64,000 nt of DNA from Thecaphora thlaspeos (GCA_900291925.1 UWYS01000015.1:124001-188000); one strand, 5' to 3'. Shown: positions 1 to 10,325, counted from the first letter of the stretch. Notes: a model not told the origin generated them from the letters alone. Numbers and translations: made by a program.

Positions 1-120
1 GAAACGAGGCAGGATGAGAAAGGGTCAATAAAAGAGAACCTTGGAACAACTCTCTCTACGGGCTCTGTCAAGGGGACCCCCGGTGTGTGTGTGACATTGC
101 AACGACTGGCGCAGGTGCTG

Positions 121-1067
121 CTACGGCTGCTGATCGCGATCGAGGTACAGATCGACGTCTGTATCGAAGACGACGGCCAGTTCGGCGTCGAGGAGGCCCT
201 TGAGCGTGACGAGTTGGTCGTCCTTGAACGAGAACCAAGTACGGTGCGTCGAGTCGTAGTCGAAGCGTTTGGGACCACTGCGATAGCACGGTACGAGGAG
301 CGATATCGAGTGAGTATGCAAAGAAGGACGGACTCAGGACTGTGGACGAGGGGCAAGGGAGGGAAGGGAGGGACGCACCTGATGGGACTGCTCAACCAGA
401 TCTGCTTGTTGGGCGGCTGCTTGTTGATGACGTAGGTACCGTATGGGCCTAGTCTAAGGTTCATGACGCCGGTCTGTTGCGTGCGATGCATGGATCGACG
501 TGAATAAGAGGCTTGCCATGTTTCATGGCCGACAGAAGGGACAGACAGAGGTAGAGAGACTCACGGCACATTCTACATCCCATTCCGAGGTAGGTGCGCC
601 TCTCTGTGGACCTAGTTTCTCCCGAAGCGCACGAGTCTCGAGAGCGGGTAGGTCGGACTCTTCGATGAAGGATTCGAATTGTTCCGACAAGGATTCGAGG
701 ACGGCATTGGAGAGGGTGTGGTAGACACTGTCGGAGAGGGGGCTGTGGGTCGTTTCGGCAGTCAGTTGGGAGGAGGAAGGTAGGTCAGTGAGGGGTCCAG
801 GAGGATGAGGGCGGGGGAGTGAGGAGGGATAGCCTACGTGATGGTATGAGCTGGGGCAGAGTCAGACGTAGAGGGTGTGCTGGAAAGGAGACGGGAGCTG
901 GGAGGAAAGAGGCGGAGGGTCGAGTGGCGAGGGGAGCAAGAGGCGAGAGGGAGCGTTGAGACGTTGCGGTACGATGTGGAAGCCAGTGGAGCGGCGACGG
1001 CGGGAGAAAGAGCAGCAGATAGCCTAAAGGCTAGGCTGAGGGATGCGGTGGTCGATCTACGGAGCAT
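121..1067 (-). CDS. YFH1: Frataxin, mitochondrial (YFH1-type), four exons
   Basis: Frataxin is the small mitochondrial matrix protein that stimulates iron-sulfur cluster assembly on the NFS1-ISD11-ISU1 complex. Exons by splice consensus are 838-1067, 565-742, 379-473 and 121-277, joined in frame to give 219 residues, with GT-AG introns of 95, 91 and 101 bases. Exon 1 encodes a Ser/Arg/Ala-rich presequence (MLRRSTTASLSLAF...) typical of matrix import. Exon 2 gives helix 1 (LSDSVYHTLSNAVLE). Exons 3 and 4 give the family signature: GTYVINKQPPNKQIWLSS followed by PISGPKRFDYD. The acidic DVEC/GV strand and the conserved Asn-Lys-Gln-Pro-Pro-Asn-Lys-Gln-Ile-Trp run are intact. The C-terminus ends just after the last helix, the usual length. 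It is divergent from the HIS5-type gene with 305 bp between start codons. Only the precise presequence cleavage site is uncertain. Confidence 0.93.
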
Positions 1068-1331
1068 GGAGGGCTTGTCTGTGGTGGTGGTGGTGGTGAA
1101 AGGGCAGTAGGAGGGGTGCGAGCGGTGCGAGGCCGAGGTGGCCCAAGGTGGAATTATCCAACAAAAAGGGCCGAGCGTCGTGCAAGGCGAGGGGTGATGC
1201 GGTTCTGTCGGCCGAGTCGAGTGCGGCATTTATCGGGCACTGTCCACCTTTGGACTCGTTGCTCCACCGCCTCACCTTGCCACCCTCCAACCTCCCGCCA
1301 CCCCACCACCACAACCCTCCTCCCCTCCCCG

Positions 1332-1364
<33 letters not shown>

Positions 1365-1372
1365 CCCCAACC
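1068..1372. promoter_or_regulatory. Shared divergent promoter, frataxin / HIS5
   Basis: This 305-bp gap separates two start codons that face away from each other, so both genes must be driven from it. It has a pyrimidine-rich strand leading into the HIS5 start, with an uninterrupted CT dinucleotide tract at about 1332-1357 directly 5' of the ATG, probably in the 5' leader. No clear TATA box is visible, as is common for housekeeping genes. Confidence 0.5.
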
Positions 1373-2734
1373 ATGACGGTCAAGGGTCTCGACACCGCCG
1401 CCGCCACCTCGGCTGTGCGCGCCTCCAAGCCCGCCCACTTCAACCTGCAAAACGTCATCCGACCCAACATCCTCAGCCTCGAACCCTACCGCTGCGCCCG
1501 AGACGACTACCAGTCCGGAATCCTGCTCGACGCAAACGAAAACTCCCTTGGACACGCCTTACCCGCCAACACCAGCCTACCCCACAACCCCCCCTCCACC
1601 TCCTCCGTCTCCGCCTCCGCCTCCGCCTCCGCATCCAACGGCCAGGCCGGTGGCGAGACGTTGATCCCAGGTGCAGCCGCAGAGGATCCTCTCTCTCTCC
1701 ACCGCTACCCCGACCCGGGTCTCTTTGGAATCCGCTCATCCATCTCAAACCTCCGCGGCGTACCGGATGAGAGCTTCACCTTCCTCGGCGTAGGCTCGGA
1801 CGAGGTGCTCGATCTCATCCAACGAGTCTGCTGCCAACCCGCCAGGGACAAGATCCTCATCTGCCCACCCACCTACGGCATGTACTCCGTCTGCGCAGCC
1901 GTCAACGATCTCGCTGTCGTCAAGGTCCCTCTGATCACCGCCGGAGGCAAGTTCAGTCTCGACGTCGACCGCCTCAATGCGACGCTCGCGGCCGACCCTA
2001 GCATCAAGCTCGTCTTCATCTGCAGCCCTGGCAACCCGACAGGTACCCTCATCCCACCTTCCGACGTAACGCGCGTCCTCGACAATCCAGACTACAACGG
2101 CATCGTAGTTGTCGACGAAGCCTACATCGACTTCGCTGAAGAGGAAAAACGTATGGGTCTTCGCGACGCCGACCAGGTGGTCTCGGCGATATCGTTGGTC
2201 GAGTCGTACCAGAACCTCGTCGTCACACAGACGCTGAGTAAGGCGTTCGGTCTAGCGGCCATCCGACTCGGTATCGCCTTTGCACAACCACCGCTCATCC
2301 AGATCATGAACAACACAAAGGCTCCCTACAACATCTCGACGCCCGCCGCCCACCTCGCCTCGCTCGCACTCACACCCACCGGTATCGCGACGATGCGCGA
2401 CAACGTCCGCACGCTGATCCGGAACCGCCAGTCGCTCATCGAAGACCTCAAGACGTTGGAGGGCACGGGAGACATCCTGGGCAGCAACGAGGCCAACTTT
2501 GTCCTCGTGCAGATGCTCGACTTTGACGGCGCAAAGAAGCCGAATAACGACGTCGCTCAGATCGTCTACAGGAGAATGGCAGAGGAGAGGGGCCTGGTCG
2601 TCCGTAACAGGGCAAAGGACCTAGGCTGCGACGGCTGTCTCAGGATCACGGTCGGGACAGAGCAGGAGAACAAGAGGTGTATCCAGCTGATGCGCGAGTT
2701 GCTCGAGAACAGGGGAGAGTGGAAGAGTCAGTAG
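1373..2734 (+). CDS. HIS5: Histidinol-phosphate aminotransferase (histidine biosynthesis)
   Basis: This enzyme converts imidazole acetol phosphate and glutamate to histidinol phosphate, the PLP-dependent transamination of histidine biosynthesis. It is a single exon of 453 residues. The fold-type I aminotransferase signatures are all present: substrate-recognition LLDANENSLG near residue 50, the HRYPDP motif, CSPGNPTGT, the PLP-pyridine aspartate in VVVDEAYIDF, and the Schiff-base lysine in TQTLSKAFGLAAIRLG (K290). The reading frame is open upstream to 1148, but that part encodes low-complexity sequence over the CT tract, so the ATG at 1373 (context ccaaccATGac) is the likely start. A Ser/Ala-rich insertion at about residues 75-95 lengthens the protein relative to the yeast enzyme and is probably a surface loop. 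Stop is TAG. It is divergent from frataxin and convergent with the hydrophobin gene. Confidence 0.95.
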   Translation: MTVKGLDTAAATSAVRASKPAHFNLQNVIRPNILSLEPYRCARDDYQSGILLDANENSLGHALPANTSLPHNPPSTSSVSASASASASNGQAGGETLIPGAAAEDPLSLHRYPDPGLFGIRSSISNLRGVPDESFTFLGVGSDEVLDLIQRVCCQPARDKILICPPTYGMYSVCAAVNDLAVVKVPLITAGGKFSLDVDRLNATLAADPSIKLVFICSPGNPTGTLIPPSDVTRVLDNPDYNGIVVVDEAYIDFAEEEKRMGLRDADQVVSAISLVESYQNLVVTQTLSKAFGLAAIRLGIAFAQPPLIQIMNNTKAPYNISTPAAHLASLALTPTGIATMRDNVRTLIRNRQSLIEDLKTLEGTGDILGSNEANFVLVQMLDFDGAKKPNNDVAQIVYRRMAEERGLVVRNRAKDLGCDGCLRITVGTEQENKRCIQLMRELLENRGEWKSQ

Positions 2735-3383
2735 TAAGAAAGAGCAAGAGGTATAGAAATATGTACCGATGACGGGCCAATGCAATGTGGCTTTGCATCT
2801 ACTACACCGTGGCAAAGCTAGCTGGCTAGATGTGACCAAAATGGAGGGGTCAGCGTGGTCCCCTCGCCAACCCACCATTGTCGGCCTGCCGATCGTATTC
2901 TCTCTCACACACACAACATCGACACGTCGATGTGGCCGAACGCCTGCAGAGGGATAAAACATGTAGAAAACGCAATGGACGAGCCTGGTACTCCCATCCT
3001 TCCTGTCGTTTTTCTTTTTCTTTTGCGCGTCCATCCAAAGTGACGCTACACTCGACACAGGATCAGAAGGAGGCAATAAGCAAGGAGGATATACTTGAAC
3101 AAAGAACTTTTCCCCAGGGAAATTAGAGGGAAAGATGGGAGAGAGTACGCAGGCCGTCGCTACATGAAGAAACGGACGAGAACGAGACAAGACCAGGGAG
3201 ACCAGGAGAGACGGGAGAGCGACGGAACATGCGTGTGTGGTCTGGAAAAAGGACCAGGAAGGAGGCCAACGGATGTATGGTGGTGTATGAATGACAAGAG
3301 TTTAATCATCTAAGCCCTTTTTTGACTCGCAAAAAAGGTCCCGGAGGGAGGGGGGGGATCTATCAACGACGACGAACGACAGC
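2735..3383. other. Convergent 3' intergenic region
   Basis: About 650 bp lie between the stop codons of HIS5 (plus) and the hydrophobin gene (minus). The open frames here are short, not conserved-looking and have no splice-supported extension. It presumably holds the two 3' untranslated regions. No other element is seen. Confidence 0.5.
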
Positions 3384-4210
3384 TTAGTTGATGGGTAGCG
3401 AGATGCAACCAAAGTTGACCAGACCGTTCTGCGTGACGTTCTGGCAGCAGACGGGCGAGCTCTTGCACTGGTTCTGAATTGTCGCTCCGATGATGGGGAT
3501 GCTGTCGCAGTTGAGACCGATGTTTCCGCTGAGGACGTCGTTGATGCCAGCGAGGGCGCCTAGGGCCTCCTTCTTGCTCTTGTCCTCGATCACCTGGTTG
3601 CAGCACTTGACCTCACCGATGGAGCACATGCCGGCACCGGCACCTTCGTTGTGCGGACGCGGGCGCATGCCACGGCCCGAAAGGCTAATCTCGCGCTTGG
3701 CAAGCTCGACATCGTACTCGTCTGCGTAGCGTCGGATGAGCTGCTCAAGAGGGCTGGATCCCTCCTTGCCTCCGGAAAGAAGGTCTCCAGCGTTTCCGTT
3801 GAATCCAGCAGTCAGAGGCGACCGCGCAGCGATACCGTTCTCGACACCCGACAAAAGAGCCGCCGTAGCCTGGACGGGTATGAAGTTGGCGTGGTTGTCA
3901 ATGTCGGAACGCTCGTGGTGACCGTGCTTCTTCACCTCGGCCGCCTTATGCTCGTAGGCATCCTGGCTCGTCGAGATGGTGTTCTCCACCTCGGACAGAA
4001 CGGCAACCGTTCCCTGGATCGGCAGGAAGTTGGCAGAGTTCTTAATCTCGCCGTGCGCGAACGCAGAGGGGAAGGCAGAGGCCGCCGCGAAGACGGCGAG
4101 GAAGTGAAGGTACTGTCGTATGGCGTGGCGCGAAGGTGGTAAGAGGTCAGTCGTTGTAGTTCGATAGTGATGCGTCTCTCTGAGCAGTCGGTGACGATGC
4201 TTACCTGCAT
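3384..4210 (-). CDS. Class I hydrophobin with duplicated N-terminal motif
   Basis: Hydrophobins are secreted amphipathic proteins that assemble at the cell wall-air interface. Exon 1 is only six bases (4205-4210, Met-Gln). A 92-base intron (4113-4204) separates it from exon 2 (3384-4112), giving 244 residues. The N-terminus (MQYLHFLAVFAAASAFPSAFA) is a clear signal peptide. The C-terminal domain has the eight-cysteine pattern: Cys-x6-CysCys, a single Cys in GLNCDS, Cys-x5-CysCys in QCKSSPVCCQN, and a last Cys in NFGCISLPIN. The spacing is that of class I. Between signal and hydrophobin domain lie about 100 extra residues with a near-repeat: ANFLPIQGTVAVLSEVEN, then ANFIPVQATAALLSGVEN. A basic stretch (LAKREI) before the domain could be a Kex2 site. 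Smut hydrophobins such as Hum3 also carry N-terminal repeats, but I do not claim orthology. Confidence 0.88.
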
Positions 4211-4243
4211 GGTGAGGTGTAGGGAGACGTTAATCGAAAGAGG

Positions 4244-4275
4244 GTGTGTGTGTGTGTGTGGGGGGGGGGGGGGGG
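4244..4275. repeat. GT dinucleotide tract followed by 16-base G run
   Basis: An alternating GT tract at 4244-4260 runs into a pure G run at 4260-4275, within the hydrophobin 5' leader or promoter (C-rich on the transcribed strand). Its length is likely variable and prone to sequencing error. Confidence 0.8.
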
Positions 4276-4415
4276 ATGGGTTGAGGATCGTTGGACGGGG
4301 GGTGTGGGGACCGGAACAGGGGAGAGACTTGCAAGGGGAGGGGAGTGGTGAATCGTTAGACGGAGATGAGGATGAAGGACAGAAAGAAAGTTGAGAGGTC
4401 GTCCACCCTTTCCAT

Positions 4416-4421
4416 CTTATA
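4416..4421 (-). promoter_or_regulatory. TATA box for the hydrophobin gene
   Basis: On the minus strand the sequence reads GGAGTATAAGATGG, with TATAAG at 4421-4416, about 206 bp upstream of the hydrophobin start. This fits a strongly and conditionally expressed secreted-protein gene. The call rests on the motif alone. Confidence 0.45.
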
Positions 4422-5024
4422 CTCCTTGGGAGGATAAACAAGGAAAGCGTCTGACAGCGGACCGTTGGTCGTTGGTCGAGCCCTAAAGCGGGCAGTGAAA
4501 AGCACCTCGCTCGCTGAGACACGACGTCGATCCAATCCGCCCCTGCCTTCCCCCCCCTGTTTCCTCGCCCGCTCTCTCCTTCCCTTCTGAAGTACTACAG
4601 GCAGGGGGAGGGACGACTCGACCGACAGTAACGGCATTCACTGACGAACGACCTAAACCTTGTTCTTTGCTGCTGGTACTCCTTACCTTTCTGGCAGCCT
4701 GCCCAGCCTTCCTGCCTGCCTGCTGCTGTAAACAGTTAGAGGATTCCATGCGTGTGCCAGAAAGGGATCGCCACGTAAGCAGCAGCAGCTGAGCGAGGGA
4801 GGATCTGCTTCGCTTGCGTCTGACTGAACTTGATGGCGTGGAAGAGGGAGGGGCAGGGGCTCACAGTAGAAGGGGAAAGAGCCGTCAGGAGCTGCGTAGA
4901 TGCGAGAGACGTCGACGCACGCGTGCGCCGTACGCTGCGCGGCGAGGCGTGAACAGGAGATGTTGCATACGGAATCCAACGGGCTTCCGAGAAGGCGTGA
5001 GTAGCGAGCCTGCTTGCTGTATGT

Positions 5025-5047
5025 AGAGAGAGAGAGAGAGAGAGAGA
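5025..5047. repeat. AG dinucleotide microsatellite
   Basis: About 11 uninterrupted AG units lie in an otherwise featureless intergenic stretch. Confidence 0.85.
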
Positions 5048-5778
5048 TGGGGTTATCGCCTCCTTGGCTCGAGCTAGTACTGTACGATGCCGTTCAGCAC
5101 CGTCTCAGACGTATTGCACGTAGCCGTCGGACACTACAAGCTTGCGCTTGCGCTTTGCAGGAGTCGCTGTCTCTGCCTCTGGTGAAAAGGTGAGCTCGAA
5201 GGCCATGGTTAGGCAGGCCACAAATGCTATAGAAGTACTGTAAGTAAGTCTTCGGTCAATGAAGACGTTAAGCAGACGCAAGGACGACAGGGAGTGACGT
5301 CGTTTTGGCATATGTCGACGAAATGTCTTCCTAGCGTGGGGACGGGCGACGTTGCTGGAGTAGAGCACAACAGGGCGTGTCGGGCTGTGATCCAAACGCG
5401 GAAGATAGGGGTACTGTAGGACGTCAGGACCGCGCAGGGCGGCAGTGTGAGAAAGACAGAGCAGACTGGGCAATCGCCGATGCGATGGATGGCTTGGGCT
5501 GTCAAGCAGGAGAGGCTTCGGTGGAGGGCAAGGGCGGATGACAGGCTAGGTCGAGATAGGGCTACTGTACTGCTGTGGATCAGGAATGAGGGCCGCTGAA
5601 GTTCTGTTGCGCTTAGGGGAAGGATCAGGGGGGGGGGCGGAAGAAGGAGGAGGAAGGAGGAGAGGAGGATGTGGCAGGCATGAGGACGACGCAAGGGTCT
5701 GTCGATGCCGCGCCGCCAAAGGGCCCAACCGATGGTGCACGTCAAAAAGCGCGGCGCGCAAACGTGCTCGCTGGCACT

Positions 5779-5812
5779 CGGCCTGGGTCGCCACCCGGCC
5801 TGGGTCGCCACC
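5779..5812. repeat. 17-bp tandem duplication
   Basis: The unit CGGCCTGGGTCGCCACC occurs twice back to back without mismatch. It lies in non-coding DNA. Confidence 0.85.
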
Positions 5813-6525
5813 ACCGCCTTGGCGAAACAACGGTAGCAGCCAGCCAGCCATCTCGCCGCTCACTCCTCCAACGTCCACACGTCGGCACCGCCATCAGCGA
5901 CGCAAGCAAGCGGGTCCGTCCTCTCGATCCAACGCACAGCACCATGCTCTCGGGAGTCTTCTTGGTCGTTGCGCCGTGCTCTTGCTGCGGAGGGGAGATT
6001 TCAACCCCGTCTTCTACTGTACTTGCCATCGCCATCCGCCGTCGCAGTGACAAAGGCAACAGCATCAGCATCGCAAAGCAATCTGAATCCATCCACGCCA
6101 GGCGTCGTCGGGTGTCGTTTGTAGTTCGGAAAGAACGGCGGCTAACACCAGGCTGGCCCGGCGAGCGCGAGGGGGAGGGGGCAAAGACGCCAAGTACGCG
6201 CCGAGCCTTGCATCCGACATGACCAAGCCTTGCACCCGCTCAGCCGAGCAGATACACCAACTACAGTAACGACATACACACCCGCCCTACTACTTACATA
6301 CGCCCTCTCGGTCTTTCTCTTCGCGTCCTTGGACAGGTCGCATCAAAGGCAGATCATCACTTCACGGTCTCCTTCACGTGAGATCTTTGGTGTGTTCTCC
6401 ACGTAGAAAAAGGCCCAAGGTGCGAGTTCGGGCCTTCTGCGCTTCCGACAAACAGGTGCAAGCTTGGCTAACTGTGGGGATCCTGTCTGACTTACTGCTG
6501 TATTGTACGAGGCGCGATCGGCGTC

Positions 6526-6567
6526 CAAGTGTCGACGGCCAAGTGTCGACGGCCAAGTGTCGACGGC
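6526..6567. repeat. 14-bp perfect tandem triplicate
   Basis: The unit CAAGTGTCGACGGC is repeated three times in succession, at 6526-6539, 6540-6553 and 6554-6567. Each unit contains the palindrome GTCGAC. It lies far upstream of any called gene, and its function is unknown. Confidence 0.9.
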
Positions 6568-7153
6568 GAAATGTATCCCGCGCTGGGCAGACGTTTCCTG
6601 CCTCTTTGTCCGTTGATACAGTCACACGACCTCGACGGTGAGGGCAGCAGGTAGGGTGGAGGTGAGATGCTCGGTCGCCTGTAACCGACGGCAACGTGAC
6701 ATGCGAAATCAACATCCCGGAGACCGGCCGTCGCACAACAGAGGCACACCAGAGGAGGAGGAGGAGGAGGAGGAAAAATATAGGTTGCGGGCAGGGTGGG
6801 AAAGACGAGAAAAAGGTCGACGACGACAGGGGAGATGGAGGAGCAGAGGCAGGTGCGAGAGGCTGCGCGGCGTCGAGAGAATAAAGCCAGGTGCGGCGGC
6901 CGATCACCCCAGACGCGCCCGTCCTGCGCACGGACACCAGGAGATGTGGTCGATATTCGAATAAAATTCATCTCGGTCGAGAACCGGTTCGTCGCAGCGA
7001 CAGCGTCGTCACGGACGCCTCGACGTTTCCTCCCATATACACAGCATGGCAGGCCACGCTCAAACTTGCAGGTCCAACAAAGACCATGCTGGATTCCATG
7101 TCCATCACACTAGGGATACAGCTCGACAGTCACACGCCAAGAGACGATCTCCA

Positions 7154-8614
7154 CTACCTACTCCTAGTCTTGAAGGCCACCTTTGAACTGGGCGCCTTTT
7201 CGACACAGTACGCTCCCTCCTGCTTCTTGAATGCGCGTTCGTTGAGGTTCTTTGGGATCCAACCCTGTTCCACCGCCGCCTGGTAGCTCCAAGCCGCGGT
7301 GCTCTCGCCCTTCCAGCTCCAAAAGATCCATCCGTTACCGCTCTCTTCGAACGTCTGCATCTGCGCCTCCCAGAATCGACGCGCAAACACGTTTTGCGCG
7401 TCGGTGTTGAGCGTCTTGAGGTCGTCGGCCATCGTGCGGCCCGCACAGTTCTGGTACGGTACGCAACGTGTGCTGATCCCGAGCGAGAATTCGCCCACAA
7501 CGACAGGGTGGATGGAGCGCGTGTGGTTCAGCGTAGAGGAGAGCGAACAGGCGTGTTTGATGTGGCCGCTGTACGACAGTTCCTTGAGCGGTGACCATGC
7601 CTGGTAGCTGTGCGTGTCGAGCGCGTACGATCCCTTCTTGTACCACGACTTGTCCCAGAAAAAGTCGTCCCACGCAGAGAGGTCGAGGAAGGCGTCGCTA
7701 AACAGGATCGTCGGGACGAGCGGGGCGCGTTTCGGGTCGATCGTGTTGCGGATCGCCGCGTAGCTCTTGCGATAGTACTCCTGCACAAAGGCGAGCGGGA
7801 CCGCCTTGTCGCCCACCTTGGGCTCGTTGATCACCTCGATCGCCTTGACCACGCCCCGGTAGACGGGATCGTTGACAAACATCTCGGTCATCTTCATGAG
7901 CGCCAGAATGACCAGGTCCGCATTGTCCTCGCTATCGCCAAAGCCAATCTTGCCCGCGCGTCCGCTGTTGTCGTAGCCGTTGGCCGAGCCTGGTGTAGAG
8001 TGCAGATCGAGCACGACGTCCAGACCGTTGTCCCTCGCCCAGCCGAGCGCCTTGGCAATGTAGGGCAGTTGCAGTCCCGAGAGGTACGGCTCGCCCGCGA
8101 TCTGGATAAAAGCCCAGTAGGGTACGGGGATGCGCACCGTGTTGAGGCCGTACGACGCCATGCGTGCAAAGTCGCTCGCATTGATCCAGCTGGCGTAGTG
8201 GTCGGTGAGTCTCTTGCGCGTCGCCGTCGTGTTGCCCAGCGTCTTGGACCACGTCCACTCGTCCGGGATGTCGAGCTTGCGCAGGTCCGGCGTGAGGAAG
8301 AGCGAAGGGTTCTGCCAGTTTTCCAGGATGAGCCAAGAGCCCACGTTGACGCCGCGCACCACCATGGGACCGTGGCCGAAGCGCGCGTGCGGCATCTTGG
8401 AGAGGTCCTGGATCGTCGTGCCGCCACGCACCAAGAGCTTGTCAGCGGCCTTGAGGACGGGTAGCGCGGAAGCCGCACGAGGGGCGACGATGGCCAACAC
8501 CAAGACAAGCACACTGGCCAGAAAGGCGGCTGTACTTCGTCCCTTGACGGCCGCCGAGCCGCCGCCGCTGCTGTGCCGCTGCTGTAGGAGCTTCATCCTG
8601 TTGAGACGCGACAT
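7154..8614 (-). CDS. GH5 exo-beta-1,3-glucanase (EXG1/subfamily 9-like)
   Basis: This is a glycoside hydrolase family 5 enzyme resembling fungal exo-1,3-beta-glucanases that trim cell-wall glucan. It is a single exon of 486 residues. The N-terminus has a basic segment followed by a long hydrophobic stretch at about residues 28-50 (FLASVLVLVLAIVAP), acting either as a signal peptide or a type II membrane anchor. The GH5 landmarks appear in order: GVNVGSWLILENW, LNTVRIPVPYWAF, VVLDLHSTPGSANG, the acid/base Glu in VINEPKVG (near residue 263), DTHSYQAW, and the nucleophile Glu in VVVGEFSLG (near residue 375). WIFWSWKGE precedes a conserved C-terminal tryptophan region. A second Met (MKLLQQ) six codons downstream is an alternative start. 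Stop is TAG. The next 5.5 kb upstream holds no host gene. Confidence 0.9.
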   Translation of the reverse strand: MSRLNRMKLLQQRHSSGGGSAAVKGRSTAAFLASVLVLVLAIVAPRAASALPVLKAADKLLVRGGTTIQDLSKMPHARFGHGPMVVRGVNVGSWLILENWQNPSLFLTPDLRKLDIPDEWTWSKTLGNTTATRKRLTDHYASWINASDFARMASYGLNTVRIPVPYWAFIQIAGEPYLSGLQLPYIAKALGWARDNGLDVVLDLHSTPGSANGYDNSGRAGKIGFGDSEDNADLVILALMKMTEMFVNDPVYRGVVKAIEVINEPKVGDKAVPLAFVQEYYRKSYAAIRNTIDPKRAPLVPTILFSDAFLDLSAWDDFFWDKSWYKKGSYALDTHSYQAWSPLKELSYSGHIKHACSLSSTLNHTRSIHPVVVGEFSLGISTRCVPYQNCAGRTMADDLKTLNTDAQNVFARRFWEAQMQTFEESGNGWIFWSWKGESTAAWSYQAAVEQGWIPKNLNERAFKKQEGAYCVEKAPSSKVAFKTRSR

Positions 8615-9339
8615 TAATGTGTGGTATCGTATCGAGTGTGTGCCGTTGTCGGTTTGTCGAGGACGTTGAGAGACCTCCAGGATCTGTATCTTGCTAGGGT
8701 CTTGGAAAACAAGGCAAAGGAAGGGAGAGAAAGGAGAAGATAAAAGTGACGAAGTGATGTCCTTGGACCTCTACCGGGAGGAAGGAAAGAAAAGAGAAGC
8801 TCTAGATCAACGAGAGGGGTTGTTGTAGGAAAGCAGACCAAAGCCTGGCTGCTGCGAGCTGCACAGCGAAAGAAGACCTAAGGACCGGCAATCAACGTCG
8901 GAGACAAAGGAGATTTGGAAAATGTGGAAAGAGAGAGGGCTGAGCCAAGTCGAAGTGAAGGACGAAGGCGGGAGCGGGACGTCAAAGGTGAAGCGGGAGG
9001 TCGTGGGAAAGAGGACGGAGGGAGGGGGGAAAGAGATGGCCGAGGACGGACCTTGACCAAGACTGCGGACGGGCTGGGAGTGGGCATCGGCTCGGCCTCA
9101 TGCCTGCCACTACACTGTTGCTTGCTCGGGCTAGGAGGGTTGCTTTAGGCTCTAGCTTTTGGGGGTGACATGCTCGGTGTACATGGCATGGCATGGCATG
9201 GCATGGTTTGATGACAGCCAACACTTGGTAGCAACCGTGTCGTTCTAGGAAAGATGGGGACAGCGGGTTGCTCGCACGACTAGCGTGTTGAGGCAGGCGT
9301 CCAGTCACCGGACAGCTGTCAAGAGGACGTGATTAGGGA
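8615..9339. other. Upstream region of the GH5 gene, non-coding
   Basis: No supported gene is seen. The part nearest 8615 is the presumed GH5 promoter; the plus strand is purine-rich at 8700-9050. A CATGG pentanucleotide is repeated five times at 9182-9206. Mobile DNA begins near 9340. Confidence 0.45.
9182..9206. repeat. CATGG pentanucleotide repeat, five units
   Basis: Five perfect copies of CATGG lie in succession next to the left edge of the mobile-DNA island. Confidence 0.9.
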
Positions 9340-9439
9340 CGGAGAAGCAAAGAGTGGCAGGTGACTACGTAGCAGCAAGCAGGGCATGTGTGCACCACTT
9401 GCCAAGGGGATTGTATCGCCGAAGCAACACACTCCGGGG

Positions 9440-10325
9440 GGGGAGGGGCACCCACGTCATCCAGCCCCTCAATGTTGGCATCTTTGGTCCAATCAAGAGC
9501 AATTACAGCCGCCAGGTTGCAGCAATTGGAGGGAACAAGAAGGTGGACCAGCTTCTGTTTGCCAAGTTCTACACAGAGGCTCACAATGCCATCAGCAAGA
9601 CTGCCATCCAAAAGGCCTTTGCCAATGTTGGCCTCACAGTGCTGCCAAACCCCAACAAGGTGCTCTCCACGCTCCCTAGATACAAGCCAGCACACCTGCA
9701 GACACCACCACAAGCCATCGAGGGACCCTACATGGAGATGCCAATGACTCTGCATTGCTTTGACCACCTCCTGTGCAAACTGCAGGGCAGCACAGACAAG
9801 AGAAAGGGCAGCCTTGTCTGGTGCAAGCTGCTCAAGGCAGCCAAGACTTGGCATCATGCAGCCAAGCTTGCCAATGAGAAGAAGTGTTGCAGTGCCTCAC
9901 CACTCAAGACCATTGCCAAGCCAGGCAACTGCCACTACATCTGCAAGGACCAGATGATTGGCAGGGCCATGGGAGAGCAGCTCACCACCCATTGAGACCA
10001 CCAAGCTACCCACAATGACCAACTCACTTGCACTGGATCCCTCCCTGCCTGGGCTAAGCAGTCTTGAGGCCTACAACATCCACCTGATCTTCTGTGATGC
10101 CTATGGCAGCTGTGGAGGACTTGGCAAGCCAGACTAGTTGTGCATTGCATGTAGTTGTACTTGAAACATAGTGTATTGCCTTTTTGGTGTGGTCATCAAT
10201 ACAAGAGATGGTGTGCCATAGTGGTGAGGAGATGGTGGTAGAAAAGGGAGGTGGATAGGAAATCTGCAAGCTTTGCAGGGAGGACAGGTTCCCAGGGAGA
10301 TGTGTTAGTTGCACCCTGCCAGGGG
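9440..10325 (+). mobile_element. Truncated pogo/Tigger-type DDE transposon (copy A)
   Basis: The plus strand encodes the C-terminal part of a DDE_1-superfamily transposase from about 9446 to 9995. The diagnostic block is HVIQPLNVGIFGPIKSNYSR, the region holding the last part of the catalytic core in pogo/Tigger/Fot1-like enzymes, followed by a long C-terminal tail ending in a TGA. The earlier two thirds, with the first catalytic Asp, is missing. A terminal segment at 10201-10325 matches, in the same plus orientation, the segment at 60212-60328 that forms the 5' end of copy B. Since the two transposases point in opposite directions, this segment is a terminal inverted repeat of about 115-125 bp. 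Its outer end reads GTTAGTTGCACCCTGCCAGG. The element is 5'-truncated and not autonomous. Confidence 0.78.

Larger units (their letters stand above)
4422..7153. other. Gene-poor stretch, no supported coding region
   Basis: Many short open frames exist on both strands, but none has a recognisable domain, a convincing start or spliceable continuation. They are Arg/Ser/Pro-rich, as expected from random GC-rich DNA. The stretch contains an AG dinucleotide tract (5025-5047), a 17-bp tandem duplication (5779-5812) and a 14-bp triplicate (6526-6567). A non-coding RNA or very small gene cannot be excluded. Confidence 0.5.

Noticed and set aside
5105..5209. Small minus-strand frame MAFELTFSPEAETATPAKRK...
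   Set aside because: Only about 33 codons from its Met, with no homology I can name and no splice or promoter support.
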